From NCBI GenBank assembly GCA_910575665.1, contig CAJTFB010000015.1, positions 749 to 64,748 on the forward strand: a DNA stretch of 64,000 bases, read 5' to 3'. The position numbers and the translations under genes are program-made. This document shows positions 1 through 7,224 of the stretch, one piece after another (position 1 is the first letter of the stretch; each line of letters opens with the position of its first letter). Source of the DNA: Eubacteriaceae bacterium (GTDB lineage: Bacteria; Bacillota; Clostridia; Lachnospirales; Lachnospiraceae). The notes below the pieces were generated by a model, which was not told where the DNA came from, did not search any database, and worked only from the letters and a program-made list of their open reading frames with translations.

Positions 1-283
1 GCGGAAGATGTCACGATAATGCCCGCTGTGAAAGTATGTGGGCAAGGATGAAATCAGAACTGCTGTATGACCGTTATGATACGGAAAAAATGACCACAGA
101 GGAACTCAGGACGATTATCTGGAGATATTTCATCAGCTACTGGAATAACCGAAGAATCTGCTCTGCCAACGGAGGGCTTCCTCCTATGGTTAAACGACAG
201 CAATACTATGATTCCCTGAAAGAAGCAGCATAGGATACAAAATCCTTGAAGAAAATGTGTCAACTAATCTTGACAAAATCACA
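1..283 (+). mobile_element. Right end of an IS3-family insertion sequence (left part outside window)
   Basis: The left edge of the window lies inside an insertion sequence. Its transposase ends at 233, and an AT-rich non-coding tail reaches about 283, where the reading frame of the interrupted serine recombinase resumes on the minus strand. The tail ends in CA, as IS3-family elements usually do. The left end, the second inverted repeat and any target duplication lie outside the window, so the right boundary (within a few bases of 283) is inferred only from where recombinase homology stops. Confidence 0.7.
3..233 (+). CDS. IS3-family transposase (OrfB, DDE integrase core), C-terminal fragment cut by the window edge
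   Basis: The reading frame is open from the first bases and covers only the last part of the protein. It contains the HDNA..ES segment that carries the final acidic residue region of the DDE catalytic core, followed by MKSELLYDRY and a C-terminal YNNRR-like stretch (YWNNRRICSANGG). This pattern is typical of IS3/IS150-group transposases, which cut and join DNA ends. The start, the first two catalytic Asp residues and the OrfA part are outside the window. It lies convergent to the recombinase gene it interrupts. Confidence 0.85.
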   Translation, partial: GRCHDNARCESMWARMKSELLYDRYDTEKMTTEELRTIIWRYFISYWNNRRICSANGGLPPMVKRQQYYDSLKEAA

Positions 284-873
284 TAGCCTTGATAAGCTAG
301 GGAAAAGATTTTTTCAACAATCCACTTTGTTTCCTCATCAACCAGCAGTTTCCCTTTGATGTCAGGGTGTTTCTTATATCCTAACGGAGCATAAGCACCA
401 TAATGAGCACCCTCTGCAAATTTTGTCCGAAATGCCGATTTCACTTTACGGCTTGTATCTCTTGCCACCCATTCATTGATGATGTTCTTAAATGGTGCAA
501 TCTCACTTTCGCCTTTTTCGCTGTCTACACCGTCGTCAATCGCTATGTAACGGACATTATGGCTGGGAAAATACAATTCTGTATATTGTCCTGTCATAAT
601 ATAGTTCCTGCCAAGTCGGGAAAGGTCTTTCGTTACAACACAGTTGATTTTTCCTGCCTCTATATCCTCAATCATTCTTTGAAAACTCGGTCTTTCAAAA
701 TTTGTTCCCGACCAGCCGTCATCAATATATTCATCAATCACATTCAAATGATGTTCTTTTGCATATAGACGCAACATACTTCTTTGTGTGGTAATGCTGG
801 AACTTTCGCCCTGTAATTCATCATCTCGGCTTAACCTAAGATAAAGTGCAGTATTGTAAATCTGTTGTTTCAT
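190..873 (-). pseudogene. Large serine recombinase (TnpX/TndX-like), 3' end cut off by IS3 insertion
   Basis: The N-terminal resolvase domain is intact: catalytic Ser in YLRLSRDDE (about residue 15), DGWSGTNFERP (about 52-62) and the arginine cluster TKDLSRLGRN (about 80-90). The start of the recombinase domain follows, up to ...AYQGY near residue 197. After that, about position 283, the frame runs into insertion-sequence DNA and the last 30 or so codons are not recombinase. Family members run to roughly 500-550 residues, so the DNA-binding and coiled-coil parts are missing here; they may lie beyond the insertion sequence. Such enzymes excise and integrate Tn4451/Tn5397/Tn1549-like elements through short crossover sites. 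A good ribosome site (AAGGAGG) precedes the start at 873. Confidence 0.85.
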
Positions 874-898
874 TGTCAGTTATCCTCCTTTATAACTA

Positions 899-943
899 AC
901 CCGTGTTTACAATACCTGCTTGCAAGTAAAGTATAACACGGGT
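899..943 (-). promoter_or_regulatory. Recombinase leader: 9-bp inverted repeat and probable promoter
   Basis: ACCCGTGTT (899-907) and AACACGGGT (935-943) form a perfect 9-bp inverted repeat immediately upstream of the recombinase gene. Read on the minus strand, TATACT overlaps the distal arm, with a TTGAAT-like box 18 bp further upstream. The repeat could be an operator or the stem of a 5' leader hairpin. A related string (AACCTGTGTTT..CCTGCTTGCAA) recurs near 5120-5146 on the minus strand. Confidence 0.4.
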
Positions 944-984
944 ACTTTTTGCCATTCAATCTATTTCTTACAACTGCACCGATT

Positions 985-1197
985 TTATGCGATTGTCTGC
1001 TTTGCTTTTTCCAGCATAACATCAGTCAGAAGTTCTCCCATTGTCTTTCCCTTTTCGGAAAAATGCTCTTTTACAACAATCTTTGTCTTTCCTCTGTTGC
1101 CAATGCCACGCTTATTATTTGTCTTTTCTTGCATTGTTTTTACAATATCAGCAATAACACATACCCCCTTTCCATAATCTTTTTTTAAGCAATTCAA
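985..1197 (-). CDS. Small protein resembling transposon-encoded TnpW
   Basis: A 70-codon frame if started at a TTG at 1197, or 49 codons from the first ATG (1134). The conserved-looking part is KIVVKEHFSEKGKTMGELL, similar in pattern to the TnpW family (short proteins with a [KRT]xxVxxHF motif next to TnpX-type recombinases in Clostridia). It sits directly upstream of the recombinase in the same direction, as expected for that family. No convincing Shine-Dalgarno lies before either start. The function of TnpW is unknown. The assignment rests on position and a short motif, so it is tentative. Confidence 0.5.
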   Translation of the reverse strand: MNCLKKDYGKGVCVIADIVKTMQEKTNNKRGIGNRGKTKIVVKEHFSEKGKTMGELLTDVMLEKAKQTIA

Positions 1198-1324
1198 CGA
1201 CTTTTGTCATAGCCCACAGGAGTTTCACCTCTGCATAGTTCTTATGTAGCCGTACCCATTGCGTGCGACGCTCTGAACGCTCAAACTGTGGCTGTACGGG
1301 AGTATCATTATCAGACAGAACAGG
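1148..1324 (-). pseudogene. Possible remnant of a coding region (58 codons without a start)
   Basis: This minus-strand frame is open between two stops and reads like protein: charged and helical, with QFERSERRTQWVRLHKNY, then a hydrophobic/basic end with KVVELLKKRLW. It has no start codon near its 5' limit and overlaps the TnpW-like frame. It may be the C-terminal end of a gene lost from this element. I cannot name the family, and it may be chance. Confidence 0.25.
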
Positions 1325-1554
1325 TCATGGCGATAAAAGAGGACAAGTCTTTTACAGGAACACAAATAGGGTTCGCTCGCTTTTGCAGGGGAAAGGTCAT
1401 GGCGTATCTGCTTCAATGGCTCGCTGTCTGTCAAACGTATTGAATTGCTTTATTCAGTTGTCAAAGAACACGAAAGAAGAAAATCGTCTTTCCTATATAC
1501 CGCGTTGGAAAAGAGCAGAAGCGTAACCAATATTCAAAACTTTTTCTCTTTTCA

Positions 1555-1860
1555 CTTCATATCTGTACAGCAAACGTCCAGTTGCTAAGTTGATAATGAA
1601 AAAATTATTTTTCTTTTCATACCCTAACTACCCATGCAACACCGTAACTGCCAACTATGGAATAAAAGATTTTCTTTGCTCCATATAGGGAATGAAAACT
1701 GTCAAATGTTAAGTTGAAATTAAAAATTGTTTCTTCTTTCACATCATATAGGGACAGCAACCACCGATTTGATGACCTGTTTTCAAAAAAAGTTAGATTT
1801 CCTTTCCTCGCACCATATCTGTACACAAGTAGTCGTTTTGTTGCAGTTTTTTTGAAGAAA
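1555..1860. repeat. Degenerate repeats of about 60 bp downstream of mobT
   Basis: The gene-free stretch after the relaxase carries several loosely related units. On the minus strand each has a core like CATATAGGG/CATATCTGTAC (complement CCCTATATG or GTACAGATATG) followed by an A/G-rich then T-rich tract. Cores are near 1570, 1620, 1690, 1748 and 1815. A 96-codon open frame (minus, 1617-1907) covers four of them but starts inside mobT and lacks a clear ribosome site. The rest of 1200-1555 shows only short promoter-like AT tracts. Confidence 0.4.
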
Positions 1861-3027
1861 TTAAAAAATACCGTCATTCCCTTGTGGAACAGCGGTATCT
1901 TTCTCAATCATGTCTGCTATGTCTGTTGTCATTTGTTTAATCTTTAATTCCTGCTTTTCTGTTAGTCTTGTATGCCTGTCGATTTCTTCCAGATAATTTG
2001 CTCCTGTTTTCTTTTCAATCTCTTTTATCATCAATAAAGAGGGCATGACCTGTCTTTCTAACCAGCGTTTTGTTTTATCCATATTGACAGCAACAGGTGT
2101 CATAATAAACGGAAGTGAGGTCGTTACATTATCTAAAAATATATCCCATAAAATATAATCGGGAAAATCTATCTGTGTGAGGATAAGGCTTGCTATGGTC
2201 TGTTCGGGATTTCTTGAAAAAACAAGTTGTTCTATCGTTTGCCCTGCTTTTCCATTTTTTAAACGAATTTCAAAGCGGTTCTTAATGTCTGTTTTTATGC
2301 CCTTGCTTTTTTGTTCCTTTTCTTTTTCATACAAGCAAAAGTAGATAGAACTATTCTTTGAACCGATATAAAAAGTTTTTGCAGTATCTCCATTTGTACC
2401 CGATAATTTTCCGCTGTCTACTGCTTCATGGGTTCTTGAACGTTTCCATACCTTGTTGGCGTAATAACGTTCCCTTAGAATTTCTATATCCAGCAATCCG
2501 CCCATATCATTGATTGCTAAATCTATGCGTTTAAAAACGCCTTGATAATCTATACAACATCTTAAAAAGTAATACCAGTCTATCCCTCTTGCCTGTAAAA
2601 CATATTCCAAGTTCCGACACCCCATACCTCTTAATTCCAATAAAACACCCCTAGAACTATCTTTAGAAGCATTTACACTAATATCCCCATAGATATACTG
2701 TTCTTCATAACCATACATTCCGTAATCTTCATGTATAAAATATTCGCTTTTAATTGCCAGTACATTTTTTATAATTTCCAATGCGTCTGTGGTAGGAAAA
2801 CGAACACGCAGATAGTCAATCGTTAAAGTGAAAGGCTGTGTACAATTACAATAATCAAGATAATGTAAAAGTATATGTTTCATTTCTTTACTGGCTTTTG
2901 TTTTTCCGTTTTCAATTTCATTTAAGTTCTGCCTGCTGATTTGTAGTTCCTGTGCCAGTCGTGATTGCGAATAATCACAGGCATTTCTCTTTTGCTTTAA
3001 TGTTTCAATAAATTCTATATCATTCAT
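1861..3027 (-). CDS. MobT/NicK-type relaxase (Rep_trans replication initiation factor family) with N-terminal HTH
   Basis: A 388-residue protein. Residues 1-60 form a Cro/C1-type HTH (QSRLAQELQISRQNLNEIENG region). The rest matches the replication-initiation-factor layout of Tn916 Orf20 and ICEBs1 NicK: FTLTIDYLRVRFPTTD near 80, VLLELRGMGCRNLE near 145, RIDLAINDM near 180, FEIRLKN near 265. These proteins nick oriT and stay attached to the DNA end, which allows transfer and rolling-circle replication of the element. The start at 3027 has GGAGG at good spacing. Upstream are a hairpin-plus-U-tract leader and an oriT of the matching type, so the DNA-processing unit looks complete. No coupling ATPase or secretion genes are in the window. 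Confidence 0.85.
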   Translation of the reverse strand: MNDIEFIETLKQKRNACDYSQSRLAQELQISRQNLNEIENGKTKASKEMKHILLHYLDYCNCTQPFTLTIDYLRVRFPTTDALEIIKNVLAIKSEYFIHEDYGMYGYEEQYIYGDISVNASKDSSRGVLLELRGMGCRNLEYVLQARGIDWYYFLRCCIDYQGVFKRIDLAINDMGGLLDIEILRERYYANKVWKRSRTHEAVDSGKLSGTNGDTAKTFYIGSKNSSIYFCLYEKEKEQKSKGIKTDIKNRFEIRLKNGKAGQTIEQLVFSRNPEQTIASLILTQIDFPDYILWDIFLDNVTTSLPFIMTPVAVNMDKTKRWLERQVMPSLLMIKEIEKKTGANYLEEIDRHTRLTEKQELKIKQMTTDIADMIEKDTAVPQGNDGIF

Positions 3028-3044
3028 GCTTCATTCCTCCAATC

Positions 3045-3076
3045 AAAAAAGGCATATACTCATAGGAGCATACACC
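3045..3076 (-). terminator. Hairpin with U-tract in the mobT leader (attenuator candidate)
   Basis: On the minus strand GGTGTATGCTC pairs with GAGTATATGCC (11 pairs, 3 of them G-U) around a 4-base loop and is followed by TTTTTT, ending about 18 bases before the mobT start codon. This is the form of a Rho-independent terminator placed in a 5' leader. All three non-Watson-Crick pairs are G-U only when read as minus-strand RNA, which supports a role in the mobT transcript. Confidence 0.55.
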
Positions 3077-3227
3077 TTGTATCTTATATTTATTTTCTAT
3101 TGATATGCTGTTTTAGACCTGTCGGGTAGAAAGAATAGGGTGTGAAGTGAAATAAGTTCTTATAAACTTATAAATCGTTGCATATCAGCAGTTTTGTATT
3201 TGTTTTTTCTCTTGTCTTTTGTAATAG

Positions 3228-3370
3228 TACCCCCCTGTTAGATAACGGGGGCTTTGAACAGCTCGCAAGCTCGCCCAACCGACGAAGTGAATCAGCCCCT
3301 CGCCAGCAAGCTGGCGTGTCGGAAAGTCTAGGGACTTCCGCCACCGTGTCTGGATCACTCCGTCGGTTTT
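3228..3370 (-). other. oriT: Origin of transfer (oriT), Tn916/ICEBs1 type
   Basis: The minus strand reads GCCCCCGTTATCTAACAGGG and continues GGGTAC (3252 to 3228). This is an inverted repeat of five G/C pairs around a core nearly identical to the nick region I recall for Tn916 (CCCCC, GTATCTAACA, GGGGGG) and close to that of ICEBs1. It lies 200 bp upstream of the mobT relaxase, as in those elements. Further inverted repeats follow: CGCCAGC-AA-GCTGGCG at 3301-3316 and GGAAAGTC/GACTTCC at 3321-3339. These are likely accessory relaxosome sites. Short open frames across this region are composition artefacts. Confidence 0.75.
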
Positions 3371-3421
3371 GAGATTTTGAGCGTATCTTTCGCATAAACT
3401 GGAATTTAACTTTCTAAAATA

Positions 3422-4216
3422 TTAAATTTCAACACTTTCACCACAAGACATATAGTGCATATTACTCATTTGATGAGATAAATAGTCAAATGCTTTCTTC
3501 CCTGTACAATGACAAGTATAAAACTCAGTATCTTTATATTTCTGAAGTTCCGTTACAATGCCATTTAACAATTCTTTTGACACTGTTTTCTTTGTGAGCG
3601 GATTGAATAAATGGAAACCTCCAACGCAAAAATCAGGTTTATACTTTTCTGCTTCTTCCATTATATTGACAACACCAGTATGTCCACATCCCATAATAAG
3701 TACTACTTGATTTTCTGAAATAATCAAATTTTGCTCGTGTCTAAAATTATCTTTTCCATTTTCACCATAAAGAGCATTATTAGCAGGAGAATAAAATTTA
3801 TTTGTTTTACTCACTGTAAACAATGATAATTCATCATCAATTTTATAATCACCATCCAACAGTATCACCTGTCTATTTGACTTGAGTTTACTATCAATTC
3901 CAACTGGTATTTTAAAAAATAAAGTTTTGCTGTAATGTGGTTCAAAAGCTTCTTTCTGTACATAAATATTAGCTAAAGAATTGACCTCTAAAAACTTTTT
4001 CAAAGCACCTCCATGGTCAAAGTGCCCATGTGAAACAATAACCGTATCCACCTTTGAAATATCAATATTTCTTCTAACTGCATTGTCAAACAATGTATTG
4101 TCTGGACCTAAATCAAATAAAATTTTATGTGTCTTTGTTTCGATATAAAGTGATAGTCCATGTTTTGCCATACAATCTGATTTCGTTCTATTTTCTACCA
4201 ATGATATGATTTTCAT
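3422..4216 (-). CDS. Metallo-beta-lactamase-fold hydrolase
   Basis: A 264-residue protein with the metal-binding signature SHGHFDHGG near residue 62, an Asp/Gly-rich strand before it (LFDLGPDN near 35) and further candidate ligands in MGCGHTG (about 175) and GGFHLF (about 200). The arrangement resembles the soluble MBL-fold hydrolases related to methanopterin-pathway MptG-like/ribonuclease-Z-like proteins. The substrate is unknown. The start at 4216 has GAGGTTA upstream. The gene follows the Cys-rich 145-aa gene by 24 bp, probably in one transcript. It is cargo of the mobile element; its AT-rich composition contrasts with the chromosomal genes further right. Confidence 0.75.
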   Translation of the reverse strand: MKIISLVENRTKSDCMAKHGLSLYIETKTHKILFDLGPDNTLFDNAVRRNIDISKVDTVIVSHGHFDHGGALKKFLEVNSLANIYVQKEAFEPHYSKTLFFKIPVGIDSKLKSNRQVILLDGDYKIDDELSLFTVSKTNKFYSPANNALYGENGKDNFRHEQNLIISENQVVLIMGCGHTGVVNIMEEAEKYKPDFCVGGFHLFNPLTKKTVSKELLNGIVTELQKYKDTEFYTCHCTGKKAFDYLSHQMSNMHYMSCGESVEI

Positions 4217-4240
4217 AAATTAACCTCTACAATTTCATAT

Positions 4241-4678
4241 TTATCGTTCTGACATATATTGCTGTACTTCATTAGAAGTCAATTTTCGTATTTGTGTATT
4301 TGTATATTCTTTGTATTCTGTAACAGCGAAAATAGGTTTCATACATTTACAAAATTTGCCTTTGTTCTTTTTCAAGTACAACTGTAAATCATTATCACTA
4401 GCAAAAATTTTATAGGAACGTCTGCCATTTTCACTTTCTATTTCATAAATACCGCAAGATTTTTTCATACTGTAATCAGCTGTACGCAAATACATTTTTG
4501 CAATTTCTAATGACTTAAAAGGGAAATTCCATCTTTGCAATCCACGCTTAGGCTCTTTTTCAATACAGATACACCGTCCACAAGTCCCACAAATATATTG
4601 CATATGATTTTGTAAACATTCTATCGGATTTAACAGCGGTGTTATTCTTTTTTCATCAACATAACATTCCACACACAT
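4241..4678 (-). CDS. Cys-rich hypothetical protein, probably metal-binding
   Basis: A 145-residue protein I do not recognise by name. It begins MCVECYVDE, has a CGTCGRCIC cluster near residue 30 and a CKCM motif near 110, so paired cysteines could bind zinc at both ends. The centre holds an aromatic/basic part (RGLQRWNFPFKSLE) and a short alpha/beta stretch. There are no membrane segments or signal peptide. It shares a promoter-to-gene layout with the metallo-hydrolase 24 bp downstream and may be its partner, which is inference from adjacency only. Confidence 0.6.
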   Translation of the reverse strand: MCVECYVDEKRITPLLNPIECLQNHMQYICGTCGRCICIEKEPKRGLQRWNFPFKSLEIAKMYLRTADYSMKKSCGIYEIESENGRRSYKIFASDNDLQLYLKKNKGKFCKCMKPIFAVTEYKEYTNTQIRKLTSNEVQQYMSER

Positions 4679-4722
4679 TTTTATTTCACTTCCTTAAAAA
4701 TTTCCAATTTATCTTTATGTAC

Positions 4723-4728
4723 ATTATA
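4723..4728 (-). promoter_or_regulatory. Extended -10 promoter for the Cys-rich/MBL gene pair
   Basis: On the minus strand TGGTATAAT gives a TGn extended -10 with a perfect TATAAT, about 45 bp upstream of the start at 4678. The -35 region is weak. It lies immediately downstream, in transcription direction, of the 134-bp palindromic element. Confidence 0.45.
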
Positions 4729-4749
4729 CCATGATACTTCAATATCGTC

Positions 4750-4883
4750 ATTTCTTTTCTGCTTTTGAAAAGTTACTTATCAGTCCATGATTTGTAAAGG
4801 GTGCTATTCAGCATTGCTTACGCAACAAGCCCTTGACAAACCATAGACTAATAAGTTTTGAGGTAATCAAGCAGAAATGAAAT
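4750..4883. repeat. 134-bp imperfect palindrome (MITE-like or structured RNA element)
   Basis: Outer arms ATTTCTTTTCTGCTT (4750-4764) and the complement of 4869-4883 match at 14 of 15. Inner arms 4776-4801 and 4830-4855 match at 22 of 26. When read as minus-strand RNA, three of the four inner mismatches become G-U pairs, leaving one true mismatch. The 28-base loop itself contains TTGC-GTAA-GCAA. The element has no coding capacity. It could be a small non-autonomous transposon, a recombination site or a long hairpin RNA. It sits between two gene groups of the mobile element. Confidence 0.6.
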
Positions 4884-5152
4884 AGTATGCTGTTACACTG
4901 CATAGAAAAAGACACTCTGTTTCAAGTGTCGTTCTTCCATAACTTTGTATAACGCTCTATAAGTCGTTACATAAGGCTCTTTCATTTGTTGTAATTTTCT
5001 TCTTTTTTCTTTAGTTGTTTTGCTGATAGATACTGTATTTATGCGGACATTTCCGATTTCCTATCTATTTTTAAGATAACAAGACACTATATTCCAAATG
5101 CCATTCTCTTATACATTAGTATTTTTGCAAGCAGGCAAACACAGGTTATTTC

Positions 5153-5299
5153 TTAATATCCTTTTGTGTGGGAAACTCCCGTTTCCCATTTTGAGACTGC
5201 TCTATTGGTAATATTTAATTTTTCAGCCAACTGCATTTGCGTAAGCCCTTTTTCTTTTCGACAGGCTGATATAAATTTTCCTATCATTGCTTGTTCCAT
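5153..5299 (-). pseudogene. Truncated Cro/C1-type HTH regulator (48 aa)
   Basis: The start ATG (5299) has a strong GGAGGTGGG ribosome site. The product is a complete first HTH: GKFISACRKEKGLTQMQLAE, then KLNITNRAVSKWETG. Then the sequence departs from the family (normally GxxxPDxS) and stops after VSHTKGY. Full-length relatives are longer than 100 residues, so this is probably a broken gene. It lies in an otherwise gene-free stretch, 4884-5482. That stretch also holds a 30-codon open remnant (minus, 4893-4985) of no recognisable family. Confidence 0.6.
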
Positions 5300-5482
5300 G
5301 TCCCACCTCCTGGCAAATATTTTACAAACTGAAAACGGATTATGAAACGAACTAACAGTCGATTGTATCTAATTCAACCAACAGTTGATTCGGCGATTAT
5401 CCGCTATTTCCCCTTGTTTATCTGTGGATTGGATTTTTATCGCAACAGTTCACCCACAAACTGTGATTCGTTGTTCTGTTGT

Positions 5483-5671
5483 TTAGCTCTGTGTTCTCGC
5501 TTCAAGCCCTTCAATAATCGTTACTTGTAAATCCTTTACTTCAATCAATGTTTCCCGTTTGCACTTGGGACAGTAGAGAGGATAGTTTTTCAAAACCGTA
5601 TCCTCTCTGATTTTGACACTAGTTTTATTTCCGCAAACAGGACATAAAATCCATTCTGATTCTCGTTTCAT
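5483..5671 (-). CDS. Cysteine-rich KTR domain protein
   Basis: A 62-residue zinc-ribbon-like protein with two CxxC pairs, LCPVCGNKT (about residue 10) and LYCPKCKRETLI (about 34), and a VKIREDTVL core. This matches the small Cys-rich KTR family commonly carried on Tn916-like and related clostridial elements. Its function is unknown; the double CxxC suggests one bound zinc. The start at 5671 overlaps the stop of the upstream hydrolase gene (ATGA), so it is probably translationally coupled to it. An in-frame ATG two codons upstream is less likely. Confidence 0.75.
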   Translation of the reverse strand: MKRESEWILCPVCGNKTSVKIREDTVLKNYPLYCPKCKRETLIEVKDLQVTIIEGLEARTQS

Positions 5672-6405
5672 AAGCACTCCAATATAAATTTTTCAAGCAT
5701 TGGATTAAGTTGCTTGGCATTACGCATTGGAAAGCCGTGATTTGCTCCTTGTAATGTCATTGTCTGACAGCTTGGATTTTGAGCAAGTAATGTAAGAGAA
5801 GTTTTCATATCTCTGACTTCCTTACTCCCACAAATCGCCAACATAGGTATCGTTACTGCTTGATATTCAGGTAACTTTGATAAATCTAATGTATTGTAAA
5901 AGAATGAGCGATACACCAGCGGAGTAATCTGTTTTGAATATTCAGCCATATTATTGGCTTGTTTTTTTGTGTAGTTCCAATATTTTCCTTGAAACTGCAC
6001 CAACCACCTCCAATGCAGCATTTTTGCGGATAATCCCGCAAGAGAACCGTACATCCGAATTTTTTTCGGTTTAGGATTAATCCATGCGCTTAAAAATACT
6101 GCAAAGTTAAATAATTCGGGTTGCTTACTGACAAGCATTATTGCAATTTGACCTCCAAGCGAATGACCGATTACACCGATTCGCTTTTTATGTAGGGTTT
6201 TAATGAGCGCAAAGAGTTCCTCTACGGTCTTTTCTGGCTCATAAATCTCAGTAGCCGCCTTTCCTGCACCTGCTAAGTGAGGTACAATAAGATGGTATTT
6301 ATCAGAAAAGCAATACTGCCTACAAAATGTATCAAGCGCACCCGCCCCATGCAGAAGCATGATAGTCGGATTTTCCTTGCTTCCATATTCATCATAATAC
6401 AGCAT
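5668..6405 (-). CDS. Alpha/beta hydrolase (second of a pair)
   Basis: About 245 residues from the ATG at 6405, chosen because GAAAGGAAAA lies 7 bp before it; an ATG ten codons upstream lacks this. Motifs: oxyanion strand MLLHGAGA near 20, nucleophile elbow GHSLGG near 83, a late Asp region after LAICGSKEV (about 200) and the catalytic-His region GANHGFPM near 225. The substrate is unknown. It overlaps the preceding hydrolase gene by 14 bp and the KTR gene by 4 bp, so tetR, two hydrolases and KTR probably form one operon. The protein is cytosolic, with no signal sequence. Confidence 0.8.
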   Translation of the reverse strand: MLYYDEYGSKENPTIMLLHGAGALDTFCRQYCFSDKYHLIVPHLAGAGKAATEIYEPEKTVEELFALIKTLHKKRIGVIGHSLGGQIAIMLVSKQPELFNFAVFLSAWINPKPKKIRMYGSLAGLSAKMLHWRWLVQFQGKYWNYTKKQANNMAEYSKQITPLVYRSFFYNTLDLSKLPEYQAVTIPMLAICGSKEVRDMKTSLTLLAQNPSCQTMTLQGANHGFPMRNAKQLNPMLEKFILECL

Positions 6406-7219
6406 AATTTTTCCTTTCTTTGTGAACAGTTTCAATAATAAATTTTTCTATTTCCTTGTTTACTTGCTCTGGATTATCTCCATTGGCAAAATGCTTTGCC
6501 TGTTTTATAAAATGCAAAGGATAACCTGTTTGCTTTGCCCATTCTTTGCAATATGCCTTAACCTTGCCTGTGCTGTCTTTCTCACCCACCAATATCAATA
6601 TGGGGAACGAAAAATTAACATCTTTATTTTCTACAATAAAATATTCATATGCAATCCGCATTTGCTGGATAATTTCTGCTTTAGACAGCGGCTTTAACAT
6701 AGACAACATTTTTTGATAGGAATAGCGGCTCTCTGATACTGACAATGCCATGCTCTTTCGTAAAAGATTTGTTGTAAAGCATTTTGCCATAGGAACAACC
6801 TGCTTCAGCCACCACAAGTCTGATTTTGAGTAATATTTAAGTCCCAATGGCGTTGTATCTAACGCCACAAATCCTTTTACCATATCAGGATACAAAGCAG
6901 CAAAATGTTGACTTGGATAGCCGCCCATAGACATACCCACTAAAAATGTTTTTTGAATGTTCTCTTTCTGCAATATGCTATGTAATATTTCTGCTGTATC
7001 TTGATAAGTGAATTTCTGATATGGTTTCGACAATCCATGCATAGGAACATCCCATAAGATGATTGTGTAATTATCTGAAAAGTAGGGTATCTGCTTTTCA
7101 AACATAGTATGGTCTGCGGTTACTCCATGCGTAAAAACAATACAGTCTGATACATTGTCATTTCTGGCAATCCAATAATGTACAGTTCCGCCTTGTGACA
7201 AAATTGTTTTATGCTGCAT
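6392..7219 (-). CDS. Alpha/beta hydrolase (first of a pair)
   Basis: 275 residues from the ATG at 7219, selected because AGGAGGTG is 8 bp upstream; the longer frame starts inside tetR. It has FTHGVTADHTMF (about 28), the nucleophile elbow GMSMGG (about 96, Ser flanked by Met), ILVGEKDS (about 220) and a late His in QAKHFANGDNP (about 245). It resembles general esterase/lyase-type alpha/beta hydrolases; no substrate can be read from the sequence. It sits between tetR and a second hydrolase with tight spacing, suggesting a joint job such as detoxifying or releasing an inducer sensed by the regulator. Confidence 0.8.
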   Translation of the reverse strand: MQHKTILSQGGTVHYWIARNDNVSDCIVFTHGVTADHTMFEKQIPYFSDNYTIILWDVPMHGLSKPYQKFTYQDTAEILHSILQKENIQKTFLVGMSMGGYPSQHFAALYPDMVKGFVALDTTPLGLKYYSKSDLWWLKQVVPMAKCFTTNLLRKSMALSVSESRYSYQKMLSMLKPLSKAEIIQQMRIAYEYFIVENKDVNFSFPILILVGEKDSTGKVKAYCKEWAKQTGYPLHFIKQAKHFANGDNPEQVNKEIEKFIIETVHKERKNYAVL

Positions 7220-7224
7220 TTTGT

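Noticed and set aside
1617-1907. 96-codon frame covering the degenerate repeats downstream of mobT
   Set aside because: Starts inside mobT without a ribosome site; the repeat structure explains its openness. Kept only as a repeat observation.
3168-3395. Open frames on both strands across the oriT
   Set aside because: Short, no ribosome site, and the DNA is explained by the oriT inverted repeats.
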